Under the pieces are notes generated by a model. That model worked only from the letters and a program-made list of their open reading frames with translations. It made no database searches and was not told the DNA's origin. Below, in pieces: positions 13,001-28,000 of a stretch of DNA of 64,000 bases (positions are counted from its first letter, which is position 1; every line of letters begins with the position of its first letter). Source of the DNA: Homalodisca vitripennis (lineage: Eukaryota; Arthropoda; Insecta; Hemiptera; Cicadellidae); the NCBI RefSeq assembly GCF_021130785.1, contig NC_060215.1, positions 72,113,501 through 72,177,500 of the forward strand, read 5' to 3'. Made by a program: the position numbers and the translations under genes.

Positions 13001-16000
13001 TACAAATCAGAATAATGTACTTTTGGAAAAAACGGAATCAGTTGCCATGGCAGCATGAATTAGAAAATTGATATATAGTATGCTATTTTAAAATTTCATT
13101 ACAAATTTGAGTGTCTTTATTCTAAACCCTATGTTAGTACCACTGCCTTCATTGTCTTTCTCGGTACAATGTTATTTCCTGTTTTATATTGTTATTGCAT
13201 TGTAGCATCATTTACCAATTCGTTATGATATGCTTTTGGTGAATTTCATCATTGTCAAAACATTTGCACAAAATTCATATTATGTTCATTTTACAAAAAG
13301 TTTACTTTTGAGCGGTATGTATTATTCACAATATCATAAATTATAAATGCACCACTAATACGCATTTAAAGTTTATTTAAATTTTTCACTGATATATATA
13401 TATATATATATATAAAATTTAAATTATATATATATATATATATATATAATTTAAATTTTTTGTTGATATATTTGTGATATATATTCATATTTGTGATTTT
13501 TAATGATTTTAAAATATTGCAAATAGTTTTTACTATTATACAATTTCTTTGTGATTCCTGTAGTTACTTATACTATCTAACTTTTAAAGAATGCCATAAT
13601 CAAGAAATAAAAGATAGAGATATATTAGTTCGTTCTCCGTATCCCATTGTTAAAAGTTCTAATTTCAAAATTAATATTAAAATGAATTACTAGTGTAAAC
13701 TGTATCCTTTTCTTGAGACCAACTAATTCTTTCTTCATAATATCATTATCTGTTTTTGAGGATACTATCGGCTTTAGGAGTTTCACTTAATATTATGTGT
13801 TGAGTCAAATCCTGCCTTTCAGAAAATACACTTAGAATACAATTTGGTAGTGGTTTGTATTCTGAGAGTTTTGTTGCCAGTTCAGAAATTCCTTGTGGCT
13901 CCAATTTACAGGATCCCTGGTCTGAAGACGTTTTGAACGTACCACTGTTAGTAATGTAGCCTCAATATATTTTATTTATCTTAACCTACAGTACTTGAAG
14001 ATGGATTCTAATCCAAAATTTATATAGTAGAAATAAAAACTATATGTTAAAAGGTGTATTCTTCTTACTGGTACCACTGTTGTTTGGAACAGTGAGAGAA
14101 GTTAATAGTGAGAGAATTTACACATGTATAACAATTGAGGCTGTGCAGAGGAGATTTATTTCATGGATCCTGTGGAAGTTTCTTAGGGTGGTTTAGACGT
14201 ACAAAAATGACCAAAACTTGTTCAGCTTGTCGTACTGTGGTAGACTTCTATGGAGTTCTGAGTGGTCATGGTATATCAGGGGAAAATAGCCATAGTAGAG
14301 TAGTGGGATTTACCTTCATCATAAGAAATCCTTTTGTGAGTCCCTATTTTAGAATATGTGATCCAATAATTAGATACATAGAGATCACAATCATTTTTAA
14401 CAATTAAGATTTGTTTAAAAAAACCCATTGCTAATGTCATACACAGTGTGAAAATAACATTACCTGTACTGTGTGATATACTATAATACTCAGCTTTTCA
14501 GTGAGGCTCATTTTCTCAAATATTGCAAGCTTAGGCCTGAGGGCTGTTTTAGAATCTTCATTTTTCAAGAGTACTACTGGTTGGGTGCTATTGGCCAATA
14601 GGTTCAGTGAACAGTAGGGTTGAGTGGGAGCCTCACTTAAAGCAGCAACATTTTGATTTTGCTCTATTACTTAAATATGTATTTTCAATAATGCATATTG
14701 TTATAACTAAATAAATGTTTTTTTTCTGTTTCTTGTAGATTCAGTACATATTTGAATAACATTTTGTTATATTATAAATTGTGTGTAAAGATTTTTAAGA
14801 AAGATGACATCAAGGAATTGAAATTTTAATTTAACTGTTAACTGTAATTTTTGTTTCTAACCACGATAAGGCTATCTGAAATTGTCCAAAACCTTGTGGT
14901 ATGCAAAATTATAAAGAACTAGAAGTTAAAAATATATCAGGGTAAATATGAAAGTCCTATTTTATTAATTTTTTTAAATGTAACTTGTAAAACATCAAAA
15001 ATGGCCCTGCCAATATAAACTGTTTTTCACCATCACTCCATAGTAAACCTACTAACAATAAGTGTACTAAGTAAAAAGACATCTGTAAAAGAAACACCAC
15101 GATCACTAGTATGAATATGACCTTATGGAAAGCTTTATTAGCTGTGTTGGATATAGTGAGCCTCTGGAAGGTACTTTGAAGAAGACCAGACCCTTCAAAG
15201 GTCATTCCAATTAATTATTGTATGCCATTTTCAAATCCTAAGAAATAATTGCCTAAAATAATGTGAGAAATAAATTACAGATTACTCAAAAAGTTTAAAT
15301 TAACAAAAATAATTTTGATTGATAAGGGCTTATTTTTCCACTTACTTTAAGAGTTTTCAATACTTTAAATACTTATATAGAACTTGAGATAGATTCTGGG
15401 AAGCCCTTGTCTTTATTATTATATTATAAGTGTGTATTGTCATTGAAAATCAGATTCCTGTTTTTATGATTATATGCATTTTACCAAAATCGGACCATTT
15501 TACAGCTAAAGTTGGAGTTTCATCAAAATCTACTTGCAATAACACGCACTTTGGTTGGAACATTTGAAGATGATGTTGATGTTTACTGGATAGCTAAAGG
15601 ATTGTTTGAATATGTTAAAACCTGGTGTTCTTCTATTCCACAACTGATAGAGACTACTAAAACTGTACTGAAGAAGGAAGATTCACTTCTGTATAAGTAA
15701 GAACTCATAACTCCATAAAATAATCTCATAGTTCCCTGCAAGTTACTATGACATCAGATCAAAATTAACATTGCACAAAATGTAATTAATTAATACTGAA
15801 AGTACTTCAAAATATACAATTGATCGCTTATTTTATTGCTTGAAATTGCTTATGTTTATTTTAGAGAGGAGTTTAGGCTGGCTCCAACATGGAAAAATGT
15901 ATGTATTTGCTCGTTTAACAAAATAAGTTTTAAAAGGTACATATATAAATAGACCTACTTCTTTTCTGGTTTAGTGGTTTTAGATTGAATTGAGTGCAAG

Positions 16001-19000
16001 TCATTATTCATTGAATAGACATTATTTGTACATTGAATTGCATTCTAAATAGGCCTAACTATTCATTTTTAGAATAGGAATAATAATTGGCCACATATGA
16101 TTAAAAGAGTTTGAGTGATGGGAAGGGATATGGGTCCTAGAAATCTGACGATACCTCAAATCTGGTTACAAGGCGATTATCAAGAAACTAATGTGAGATC
16201 ATTGTATTAATTCTATTTTTTTAATATATTACTGTACAGCAAAAGCAATAGTTATTGATCATGTTACATATTATTACTTGTATTAAAGTATGTACAAAAA
16301 AATGGCTACTAATACAATTTATTGTAATAACAAAATTTAATTTTGTTTTCTTCATTAAATTATTCGTTAAGTTATATTAATTACAAATTTTAACCTAATG
16401 GGAAACAAATAAGTAATCAGGAGGGTTGTAATCAATATAATTGTAATATTGATTACAATTGACTAGCTCTAAAGGGTCTAAACTGGTAGATTGGTATACT
16501 CCTGCCTTGAGAGAAACAAAAACTAAAATGTTAACTCTCTATACAATTTACAAAAATTCACTTAAGCGGGGGTCTGAGCACTATCAGACTGCCTATAACA
16601 TTTACTTACAGCAAAAAAGAATTTACCATAAAGAATTGGAGCAAGCAAAAAGATTAGCAGTTGAGGAGTATATTGGAAATTCCACTAACCCCTGCAAGGC
16701 AGCGTGGAAGGTGATCAGCAATGAATATTCTCCAACCCATAGTAGTGAGGTCAATCTTGATCCAGATGAATTAAATACTTTTTTTCTGGACTCTATTAAT
16801 CAGTTATCTAACAGAATAGATCAAAGCCACAACAATCCAGAACAACTATTGGGAAATACGGCAGGAAATCAACTGTCGTTCACTTGGTCAGAAATATCTT
16901 CATCTGATGTAATAAAAGTGGTTTCAAAATTCTCAAATTCAAAATCAACAGATTATTATTGGCTTTCTAATTCTATCATTAAACAAACAATTCATCTGAT
17001 TAGTGAACCACTTGCTTTTGTTTTCAACAAATGCCTGGGTGAGGGATATTTTGCACCCTCACTCAAAATTTCAAAAATAACCCCAGTTTACAAAAAAGGA
17101 GATAAAAACTTGCCCCAAAATTACAGACCTATTTCAATTATTCCTATATTTTCAAAAATATTTGAATCACTAATGTACAACCAGCTTAGTTATTTTTTTG
17201 AATCAAATAATTTACTTTCCACAAATCAACATGGTTTTCGGCAGGGTAAATCTACCACCTCTGCAGTACTTAATTTAATTGATTTATCTTTGGACGCTTT
17301 TGAAAAAAAAGAGTCAGTTTCTATAGTTTTATGTGACCTTACTAAAGCGTTTGATAGCGTTCCATTTAATATTCTGCTAAATAAACTCAAATTTTATGGC
17401 ATCGAGGATAACTCCTTAAAAATAATTCAATCTTATCTATTCAGTAGGAGTCAATTTGTTTCAATAAAAAATAAATGTTCAACTGTAAAGCCTGTCGAGA
17501 AAGGCGTGCCTCAAGGCTCAGTTCTCGGACCTTTCTTTTTTCTAGTATATATAAATGATCTACCTCAAAATTTAAATGTTCATTCCATTATTTATGCTGA
17601 TGACACCGCTTTAGTGGCCCGTCACAACGATCTTAATTACTTAAAACAGATTACTGAACTAGCAGAAGAGCAGGCTCTTTCCTGGTTTTCTTCTAATAAA
17701 TTATCTTCTAATCCTGAAAAAAACACAATACCTAACTTTAAGCCTTAAACAAGAAATTAATCTGGAATCTGTTAAGCTTCTGGGATTTTATATAGATTCT
17801 AAGTTACAATGGTCCCTGCATATCGAAACAGTTTGTAAAAAAATATCAAGAGTTAATTATCTACTATGGAAATTGAAAAACTTTGTAAGCTTAGAATATT
17901 TAAGAATGTCATATTTCGGTCTGTTTCAATCACATATACTATATGGTATACTAGCTTGGGGCCATTCTCCCCATATAAATAATATTCTTTTATTACAGAA
18001 AAAGGTAGTTCGTAATATTGCAGGAGTTGGTTCACTAGATCACTGTAAGCCACTTTTCATTGAACTTAAGATTCCCACAGTTGTCAATTTGTATATTTTT
18101 CAAGTACTATTATACACTAAATCAAACCTACAGAATTTTCCAATTAGGAATAATATTCATCATTATAACACTAGAGGGGAGAATAAACTCAATATACTTC
18201 CTCATAGACTGGCTAAAACTGGCACCTCTTTCAAGCTAAATTGTATTAATTTTTTCAATAGGCTGCCTGATGGTGCAAAGTCTGTTAGTTTTAGACCTTT
18301 TAAACATAAAATATACAATTGGCTTCTTCAAAACCCATTTTATAGTATAAATGAATTTTTAAATTGTAACATAGATGTTCAATTTTAACTAAATAACTTA
18401 ATTTACTGTGCCTAAGATTGAATTTTATATTTTATTGTTACTATTATAATAATTTTTTTTTCTTTCTTTTTTCTCTCTTTTTTATATATATCTATAAACT
18501 ATCAAAGGGATGTCTAGGTTAACTGTTTCGTAATAGTTATATTTATAATGATTCTCATTCTGTACTTTCTCGTTATTATTCTTGCAATATTTATATAACT
18601 ACAAACTAGGTTGACTTTGCCTATTCAATGTAAATTGTCAATGGCAATAAAATTCTTGATTCTTGATTCTTGATTAATATTCGTGTTTTAAGCAAATGGT
18701 GAATGAATTTAAATTCTGCGCTTTTGACTGGTAACCTCAATTTATTTTCGTGAACATTTAAGACTTTAGGAGAATGTAAACATTTCATCTAGCAAAATAT
18801 CTTGATCTTTGCTTTTTGATTTCTTTGGTGAAATTTTCACTAAAATGTTAATTATTACATTTATGTTATTAATTATGTTAAATTATTAAAATGTATTACA
18901 CAATATGTTCAGTATACAAAATATAATTATTTTGTTTGCATTATAAATTTATATCTCTTTTATTAAACTCTTTGATAAAACTAACATTTATTTCTATACA

Positions 19001-22000
19001 AATGTTTAATTGAGCGTCTGACAACGCTGTCATAGACTTGACTTTTGATATATTGAGTCTGTGCCCATCAGAAAAAAATCCAAAGAAAGTCGACAATGAA
19101 GATCAAACTCTGCATCATTTCAACATCTGAGACACCTAGACTACAAAGTCAAGTGTAATGTAGATGAAGAGGTGTTCTCATTGTCTCTTAGGTGCACAAT
19201 TGAATGCACTACTGTGTTTAGACATGATCCCAAAGCTCAGCAGAGCAACCGAGTTTTCTACACATAAGGTAGATATGTTGGAAAAGGTTGACTAAATGAG
19301 TGTTGACTTCAACTTCATTTCACCTTCTGCTTAGTCCAGTGTCTGAAATCTGATCCTATCAACTTGACTCCTGGAATTTGGAGTACCTCAACCAAAGTGC
19401 TCTAAACATTAAAAGCAACTGTCGTCATGGTGAGGGTCTTAGAACCAACTACAAACACAAACATATTAACCTTAACTTTTATTAAGAAATTATTTAGATT
19501 TCTGAGAAATACACCAAATTAAATCCTTCACTTGGAAACTGGTATTGAATTACACTTATTTACGTTAAAAAACTAACATGAATTACTTGCTTGTATTTAA
19601 TAGCAAGTAAGAGTTAAAACTAAGTGAGAGTCGGTAGTCTTCTTTAATCTCCTTTAGAGACAATTTCATCGGTCACAATGCTTGGCCGTCTACTTTGTTT
19701 GTCATCATGCGCATTAGATCGGTCATTTGTAACCTAATCACAGAATTCAATAATAAATTTCGATTGTGCTTAGCCAACAAAACCGTATTACCAAACGCAC
19801 CAGACTTGCAGGATTTTCAATTGCGTCACACATTTTAAAATGCTATTGTAAAACAAGGAACGACAGTAACCTTTCACTAGCAAGGCTGGTTAGCCACTGA
19901 ATGGAGAAACGCCCTGACATCAAAATTATTGCGATAGTCCCGGCCCTAGCGGCTACAGAGTGAAACATAATCTACTTTCTGGATATAAAAACCCTCATAT
20001 CCTAAAATAGAAGGCTAATAGAAATTAAATATGAGCTTGTTTTATTCTTTGAAAATTCAATTTTCTAGACAAAGAATAATTATTACAGTTTTAGATTTTA
20101 AACAGTGGTTTGTTGGTGTTTTAAATTTAAATTTTATTTATCATATATACCAGATAATACAGTAATATAATATATCACATGGAATAATCAATGGTATGTG
20201 ATCATTGGTTTTATTATGGTTTCATAGATCCTATATAATATATAATATTATCATCTTGGGTTGTAGTCCCCATGTATATCCAAATTCCCCTTGATACTAA
20301 ACCATATTGGGATTACCATAATTGGGTACATTATATAGTAACTTTCAGAACAGGTTGAGCTAGTTCAAAGTTCCTTTTTCTGGTGAAGGTATTATACATG
20401 TTTTGATGGGTTAATCCTCAAACCCTCTCCATGTCACCAATTGCTTATAAAGTTAAGGGCTTCTTGAGTGAGGCACTCTAAACCACCTTTATTTCTTCCT
20501 GTGATTATAAACCTACTCCCCATTGAAGGGGAGACAGTAACTCTCCCTGAGGGTTCCCTTTTTGGGTCTTAATTCTGGCAGATTCCTCTCCAAGCTTTGC
20601 TATTACTTGACACCTTTTTAAGAGGGCTTCAATCCACTTGACAGCACATGAATGAACTCCTATCCTTTTCAGTGTTGTTAAGCCATGAATCTGTACGTAC
20701 TCTATCAAAATCTCCTTCAATTTCCCTAAAGACACTAACTAGAGCTTTCTTTTTCTTGAAGGTGTTTTCCATCACATCCACTAAACTGTGGAGAGCTATA
20801 GTTGTTGACTTACCTTCGACATATGCATGTTGAAATAGACCGAGTGGGCATACCAACAAGGTTTTATCCCTTTAATGTCTATTTATAATTTTCTCTGTGG
20901 TTTTCATAGTGAAGGAGATTAGGCAGATCAGCCGAAATATAGCCAAAAGCATAGCTGCTCCTGCAGAGGGTTATTGGATTATTTATAATAGCTAAGCCTT
21001 CATATAATAGGGCCAGAAAGATTCTGTCCACCCTCAATGATTGAAAGGGTATAAAGGAAATGATAGCTCATTAAACACTTTCTATTGTAAAGATTTTTCT
21101 TGAGTACTGTCCTCAGTACAACCTCCCCATCAGACCCACCCACCGCCAGATAATAAAATTTCTCATTTCCAGATGAAAAACTGCCTGGGAAGTGCATGTT
21201 TAGCAGCATCTCTCAAATCTCCTTCCTACTCTTAGTCAGGCTACCGTTTGCCTTTATCAATGACCCAGATGAGTCAGAGTAATTTGATGAGTTTTTAAAA
21301 GTTTAACAACCTCTGGTAAACAGTTTTTGTTTTTAAACTTGTTTATCCAGCTCCTTCTTATTTCTTTGTTATATTCATTTAGAGCATTATGATACAGATA
21401 TCATTTGCCTTTCCTTTTTGCTTCTTTGAAGAGTTTTCTCATTTCATTATTTTTATATTTCATGCCTCTTTGTCTACCAAGGCATGTCTTTCATAAGCCT
21501 ATAGTTTTAAGAGGGCCTTTTTTCATGTGCCTGTATAATGGCATATTCCACCATTTGAGCTGACTTTTCAAGTTCCATTTCATTTTTCTGATAGGGATCT
21601 ATTTGTAGTTAATCTTTTGCTAGGGACTACCTGTATATCCCCCAGTTAGTTGATTTAGAAACATATAATTAACTCCTTATATTTCACATTTGTCTGTACC
21701 ACCACCTCCAAGTTGAACCTAACAAACAGATGATCTGAAAATGAGGCCTTCTGTGAGATGCCACCTGGTTAAGTTTATATCTTTTAGGCCTTTGGTGAGA
21801 TAATATTGAATACCTCTTGCCTTACCTTTGTTATGAAAGTTAGTTCTGACTCTTTATTAGCTAATTCAAGGTTGTGCTTAAAAACACACTCAGCCAGTTC
21901 CTTACCTCTCTTGTTTGTATAGGAGCTGCCCCATTACGTAAGTGTAATCACAATTGAGGATGTAGCCCACTCTTCTTTTACAATACTTCAAAGTCTTAAC

Positions 22001-25000
22001 ACTTATATTGGTGGGCAAGTTGTTGACGGGAAGTATGATGAGGGAACAATTACCTCTTTTTTCCCTTGTTGTGTGACAACTTCTACTGCCACAAAGTCTC
22101 TTGGTAGATGTCATTTGTCACTAAAAACATTATTTCTCATTAGTAGCTTATAAATTGCACTTAGTCCTATAAGAACCTTAGCGCTGCTTCCAGAGTCACA
22201 GGATATTCAGGATGGGTAAGGTTAGGGAGTACGAGCCGCCTCCAATCGAGATCCATGAGGAAGAATTAGGGCACTAAATCTCAAAGTCATGTCTCCCCGG
22301 AAGAAGGGGAGGCCAGCTCTAAACCAGCCTCTCCAGTCAAAGTAGGCAGGGGTTGGCACACCTTTGTTGAGGCTAGCAAGAACCTCTGAGGTAAGGGAAC
22401 AAACCCCACCAACTCCAACAGTCATCTCCCGCAGTAGACTAGACCTACCGAATTGCCCGTGAACTCCAGAATCTCGACATTTGCGGTTAATAATGTGCCG
22501 CTCCTGGACATCCATATGGGCATTGTCATGCTCCCTCATACTGGACCAAATGGCTAATTCACATATTCAACTATCCTTTAGTGCACTCGTCAGAGTTAAA
22601 AAAAATAACTTTCACTTATTAACGTTTCCATGAATAAGGGACACCTGCATTGTTACTAGACGATGTTCTAGAGAAATGTTTAATATAAAAATTGCTTTAC
22701 CACAGCGCAAAATATCAATTTTGTTGTGCTTAACTCTGCATTAAAATCATATAAAAAGTGAATAATTTAAAATTGAGGTGACATAAAGATCAGTTGAATT
22801 GTTTTTCGTGTGAAAGTCCTGAAAGCACAGAAAGTAACACACTACTACATTACAATCAGGACGTTTATATATTGTCTTTCACTATTTTTCATGGGTCTCT
22901 GCTTTTCAGGATATATAATACTGTTTTACACATTTCTTGTTCTACATTACATGTGGGCAGGTACCACTGAACAGATTATGTTCCTGCTACAGATTAATTT
23001 TACATGGTAGTTCTTTAATTCATTCAACAAAATAGAAGTAGGCAAGAAACATATCTCTATGTCACGTGCACTACTACCATATCTACATTTCATTCATGTC
23101 AAATTCTGATAGGTTTAGTAAGGTGTGTAATTTCAAGAAAAAGTGGATTGGCAATTATTTCTTCCACTGATTTTCCTTTCTACCTAAATTAGCAACCCCT
23201 GTATAACATTAACAGAAAATCTAAGGCCCTTTATTATTATTATTATTTTCATTTTCATTTTACCTAAGTTCAATAAACACAAGAAATGGACAACAAACAA
23301 AATATTTGTTATAACAACCTACCAATGACTTCCTGGAACATCTCTTCTCCTTTCTGCTGTGTTTCAAATTCACATTCTAGAATGTCTTTGCTATTTTAAA
23401 GCATTGAACTGTTTTAACGTTTAAAATGTTAGCCTAAATTAGTGCTGTTATGAATTTTTAAACATTGTATGTATTATATTAATGGGTTCAATGTTTCCCA
23501 CTGCTGTTAATATATTAAATATGTTTTGATGTTTCAGTCATCTAGAAGAATGTAAGCTGATGAATGTGATACCATTCAATACATGGTTTGGAAGATGCTT
23601 TTCAGGAGTATTGCATGATGCTGCATTAGTCAAGTAAGTAACTGTATTTAGTTTTTTCTGCATTATAGTATATTTCTGTATTAAATTATGTAACATTTTT
23701 AATTACTTAAACTGGGAAAAATAAAGATATTTTAACTTTTTACTGTTGCACAATGTCATTTTACTTCCAAAAATGTATTTACATTTTTACACAAATTTGG
23801 AAAATATTATCGTCTGAATGCATATAGGTTAGTCATTAGGCTTGCTTGTTATTTGAATAGTTTTTATCAAAAATTGACTGGAATATGAGGAAAAATAATC
23901 AAAATTTTAAAAAATCTAAAGTAGTGTCAGACACCTGGCTATAAGGTGTTGGTTGTGACAACAAGCAATGACTGCCAGGTGAAAATAACAGTATATTACC
24001 ATTGTGTAATTTACCAACTGTGTAATTTATTCTTTCTCACAAAGTTTCAAATTGAATTATTACTCAAAAACAACCAAACCAACTAAAAAAAGTTATAAAC
24101 AAACTATTTATAACGTAACTAAAACCACCAATATTTTCTTAGTTGATCTTTTTAGCCAAAAATACAAATGGACGATATATTCTTAATTGGTCTTAAAAGG
24201 GTTAAAAAACGAACTTATTGTCTACCATGTCAGTTTTGTACCTGGCTGCCAAGCTCAAATTAGGAGGGTAGCAATAGTGTTAAATGTTGATTTGTTCACA
24301 GGTAATTCATTTTGTGAATTTTGAGTTAAACTGACCGTTTCGGATATGACAGTGTTACAGACTCGTCTGAAGAGATCCAAAAAAAGGGTCTTGTGGTGAC
24401 AAAGAAGCTCAAAATGAATGTGAACCTGATGAGACTATGAGAATACCTCTTCACCTATGTTACACTATAGCTTGTGGTCTAGGTGTCTCTGATGTCAAAA
24501 CGATGTAACGAGTTCATTGTGAGCTTTTTTTATCTCTTCAGACAAACATGACAGATGTCGTTAGTCATGTCTTCTGTAACAGCATCAGATCCCAGACACT
24601 GCACTGAGAGGAAGGTGAATTTCAGCTTAACTCAATATTCACATGGAATCATCAACCCTTCCCACCATAGCTACTTCATAATTCATTTTCCTGGATACAC
24701 TTAAAATCACATACACATATATTTAGAAAATACACACGCTTTTTGAAAATTATGTATAAGTTTACAGCACTATATGATATAGTAGTATGTTTTTATGAAA
24801 TAAAACTTATTTTACTAGTAAAGTGTTCTAAGTTACACAGATAAATGCATTTTAATATTAGATATATAAATTTGTATTTCAAATTTATCACTAAATTAAT
24901 ATTTTAACTTATAATAAACACTTACTATTTGTTTGCCAGACCACATGCTTGCAGAGGACTATATTTAATGTGAAACATTATGTACGTTATGTATAACATT

Positions 25001-28000
25001 GATAGTATGTGAATGCCATTCGTTGGTGAAAATCTTTACATAAATATACAGTAACATAATTATTATAAAAAATTACTGAAAACAGTTTTAAATTTCTGTC
25101 TGAAATAATAAGAAAAAAGTACTTGACTTAAGTAGTTATTTCCTGTCTGAACACTACATGATCTACCCAATTGGAAACCTTGCAATCTGCAGCTCTGGCA
25201 GTGGGCTTGCTTATCAGCTGTTGTGTTGGCTCCAGCTGTCAATTACAATTACTTGGATCATCTGCTAGCCACTGTCAGTTGAATGTAAACAGAGACTCCA
25301 AACTGCATTTGTTGAATAATACTGAAACCATTATTTCAAAAATCTGTTATAAATATTTTAAGTGATTGATTATTGATATTTTTTCTTATCAAAATATTGA
25401 TGTATATTCATTGATGTGCATGTGGATACTGATCTGTAGAAATCCAGTTAAAATTTTAGTAAGAGTGAAATATTTTTATTTGCCTCGTAAATTTTTACAA
25501 ATTATATTACATTTTATTATTTAAATTGAAACATTTTTTTCTTTTTGATAAAATACAGATATGCACATATAGAAATACAAACAAAACAAGATAAATAATA
25601 TATTGGGAGAAGATAAATAGATATATTATGATTATCTTAATTTAAAACCACGAACAAGAATTATTTTTGTCATTGTGGAAATCGAATAACTAAAACCCAG
25701 TCTTTTATAAGTTGCAAAGACATTTGCAAGGAATAGTTTCATAAATCCTGCGCTGGAAATAAATGAACAAAGTATCTTGATTTGTAAAATAATAAATATT
25801 CTAGGATATGTAGTAAATGTTCCACAAAACAATTATAAAACTCAGAAATAAGTGTAAATGAAGGGAAAATTTCAAATTTATGCCTTGAAAAATTATTGAA
25901 GAAGTCACAATACTTATAATAGAAGCACTAAAAGAAAAACACTAGCATAATTGAACTGTTTAATATAGCTAACCAGCTTCAATTTGAGAAAAACAAACGA
26001 GTCGTCTCTACGCATAGCGGTAAAAGAAGCCGAGTAATTGTCAAATAAATATTATGAAGAGATAGCCATATTGAATAAGGATATTAATTTTTTTAACAAG
26101 CCAACTTAAAGAAAAGGACACCAAGCTACATATTTTACAAGAAGAGCTGAAAAGCTGTAAATTGGAGACTCAAAAGGAGAACACTCAGGATAGAGAACTG
26201 GAACTCAGTTATGTTTCTCCTAGGGTTTTCATTTTGGTAGCAACTCAAACAAAGTCTGATTTTATTAGGTACCATGAAGATGAAATCTAAAATGAAACTG
26301 GAGAGATTATTTCAAGTTATGAACAAGAACTAAATAAAAAAGAAACTAAGTTGTTACAATTAAAAGACACAATCAATTAACTATAGCAAGCTCTTGAAAA
26401 TACCTCATATACCACTGTGTAGTACAAAAATCACTCTCTCGAGAAACCAGCTACTGAAAATTCATTCTGGACAACCAGTACACAAAATCTGTTTAGAGTG
26501 CTTGAGATAACAGATGACTGAAACACCAACATTACTATCAAATATTCTGAAGCTTAAAAAAGTCTCTATAAGAATAAAAAGTATAATCAATATCACTCAT
26601 TTTGACAAAAGCGTCTACACTAATCATGGACAATACCTGAACAAAAGCAGAATAATTGAACTTGATGGATTGATTTGAAAACACCTTATAGAGCTATGCA
26701 ATCCGTAGGAAGTATAACAACCATAGAAAAAGAGATTTGGAAAAAACATGGTAGATGTGACATTGTGACACAAAACCGGTTGCATATGGAAAAGAAACAC
26801 CAATCAAAAACAACAATGGAACATGTCAAGGTTATTCAATCGGACATGAGGTAACAAATAATTAAATTTTGTAATGACCAGCGTGTGCCTTTCCCTCATT
26901 GTATCTCCAGAGATTTTTATGATAAAAGCCAAATGATTGCTGGTGTCGCAACAGTTTTTAGGGAACGATTTGGCAAGCTGGAGATCTCAGACTGTTGTAG
27001 TGACCATTTGGCGTGACAGAAAACTTCTTTGGGCGCTACTATTTTCAACTTGGTAACAAAGCTTAAATTTTATCAAAAGCCAGCTGATTATGATGAGGCT
27101 TTCAAACCTTTGACAGAGGAGTTTGAAAGGAGAAAATTGAAAACGCTTATCTATTCCCCCATAGAGTGTGTGCAGGACTGTATTTCACTTGCATCAATTA
27201 TTGTCAAGTTTTAGCAAAAGACTGGAGTCTCCACTGTAGTCTTCACATTAGATGAAAATTCCACCAGAATACTAAGAAATGGGCATCCATATCTTGAGTT
27301 TGTAAAGGGCCTGGAACATTCGATCGCCAGTACAGTACAGTACCTGAAGCACATATCCTTTCTAAACACTAAAACAATCACTAAAGGTGATGTACATCCT
27401 CCGACGCCCTCTTCAGGCAGCAGACTACAACAACTTATAATCAAAGTAGTCACTACTCAAATGGCAAATGGCAGAAAGTAAAAATCCAATGACACTTTCA
27501 GCGGTGAGCCATCACACTGTCACTTCTTGAACAACACCATAAACAAAAAGAGGTAACAAGCATTTCTCCAACTGCACAGATGGATTGTGAATTAATTGTA
27601 TGTTGAAGTGTGAGTGAAAATAGTCTTAGCACTAATAATAAAGGGGGATCAGCACAAGTTTATGAAAGTAAATTGCATATTTAATTCATGTATTCCCTGT
27701 AATAGCACTTACAAAAAACATGGCACTCTTACCCTAACTAATTTTACTAATTCAAGCTTTAAAATGTTATCTTTAAATATTCAAGGCCTAAAAGGCAAAA
27801 CCACAATTCTTGAATGTTTTTTTAACAATTTTCATCAGTGAATGCTTTATGCCTATCAGAACACTGGCTAAGAGAAGAAGAAATTAAATTAGCATTTCTA
27901 TGTAATTATTATTGTGCAGGTGCTTACTGTAGAACAAAACACATAGGAGGGGTTACTGTCATATTTCTTAACGATAACATCCGATCTAGAGAATACAATC

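Larger units (their letters stand above)
15697..23537 (+). other. TBC1D7 intron 3
   Basis: Longest intron. It carries a same-strand LINE (16.46-18.68 kb), a repeat copy (19.0-19.4 kb) and a reversed I-like LINE (20.36-22.13 kb). The stretches 15.7-16.45, 19.4-20.3 and 22.6-23.5 kb hold nothing I can name. Confidence 0.8.

Noticed and set aside
25171..25365. 64-codon frame with a signal-peptide-like start
   Set aside because: Too short and isolated, no neighbours or homology; intronic noise.
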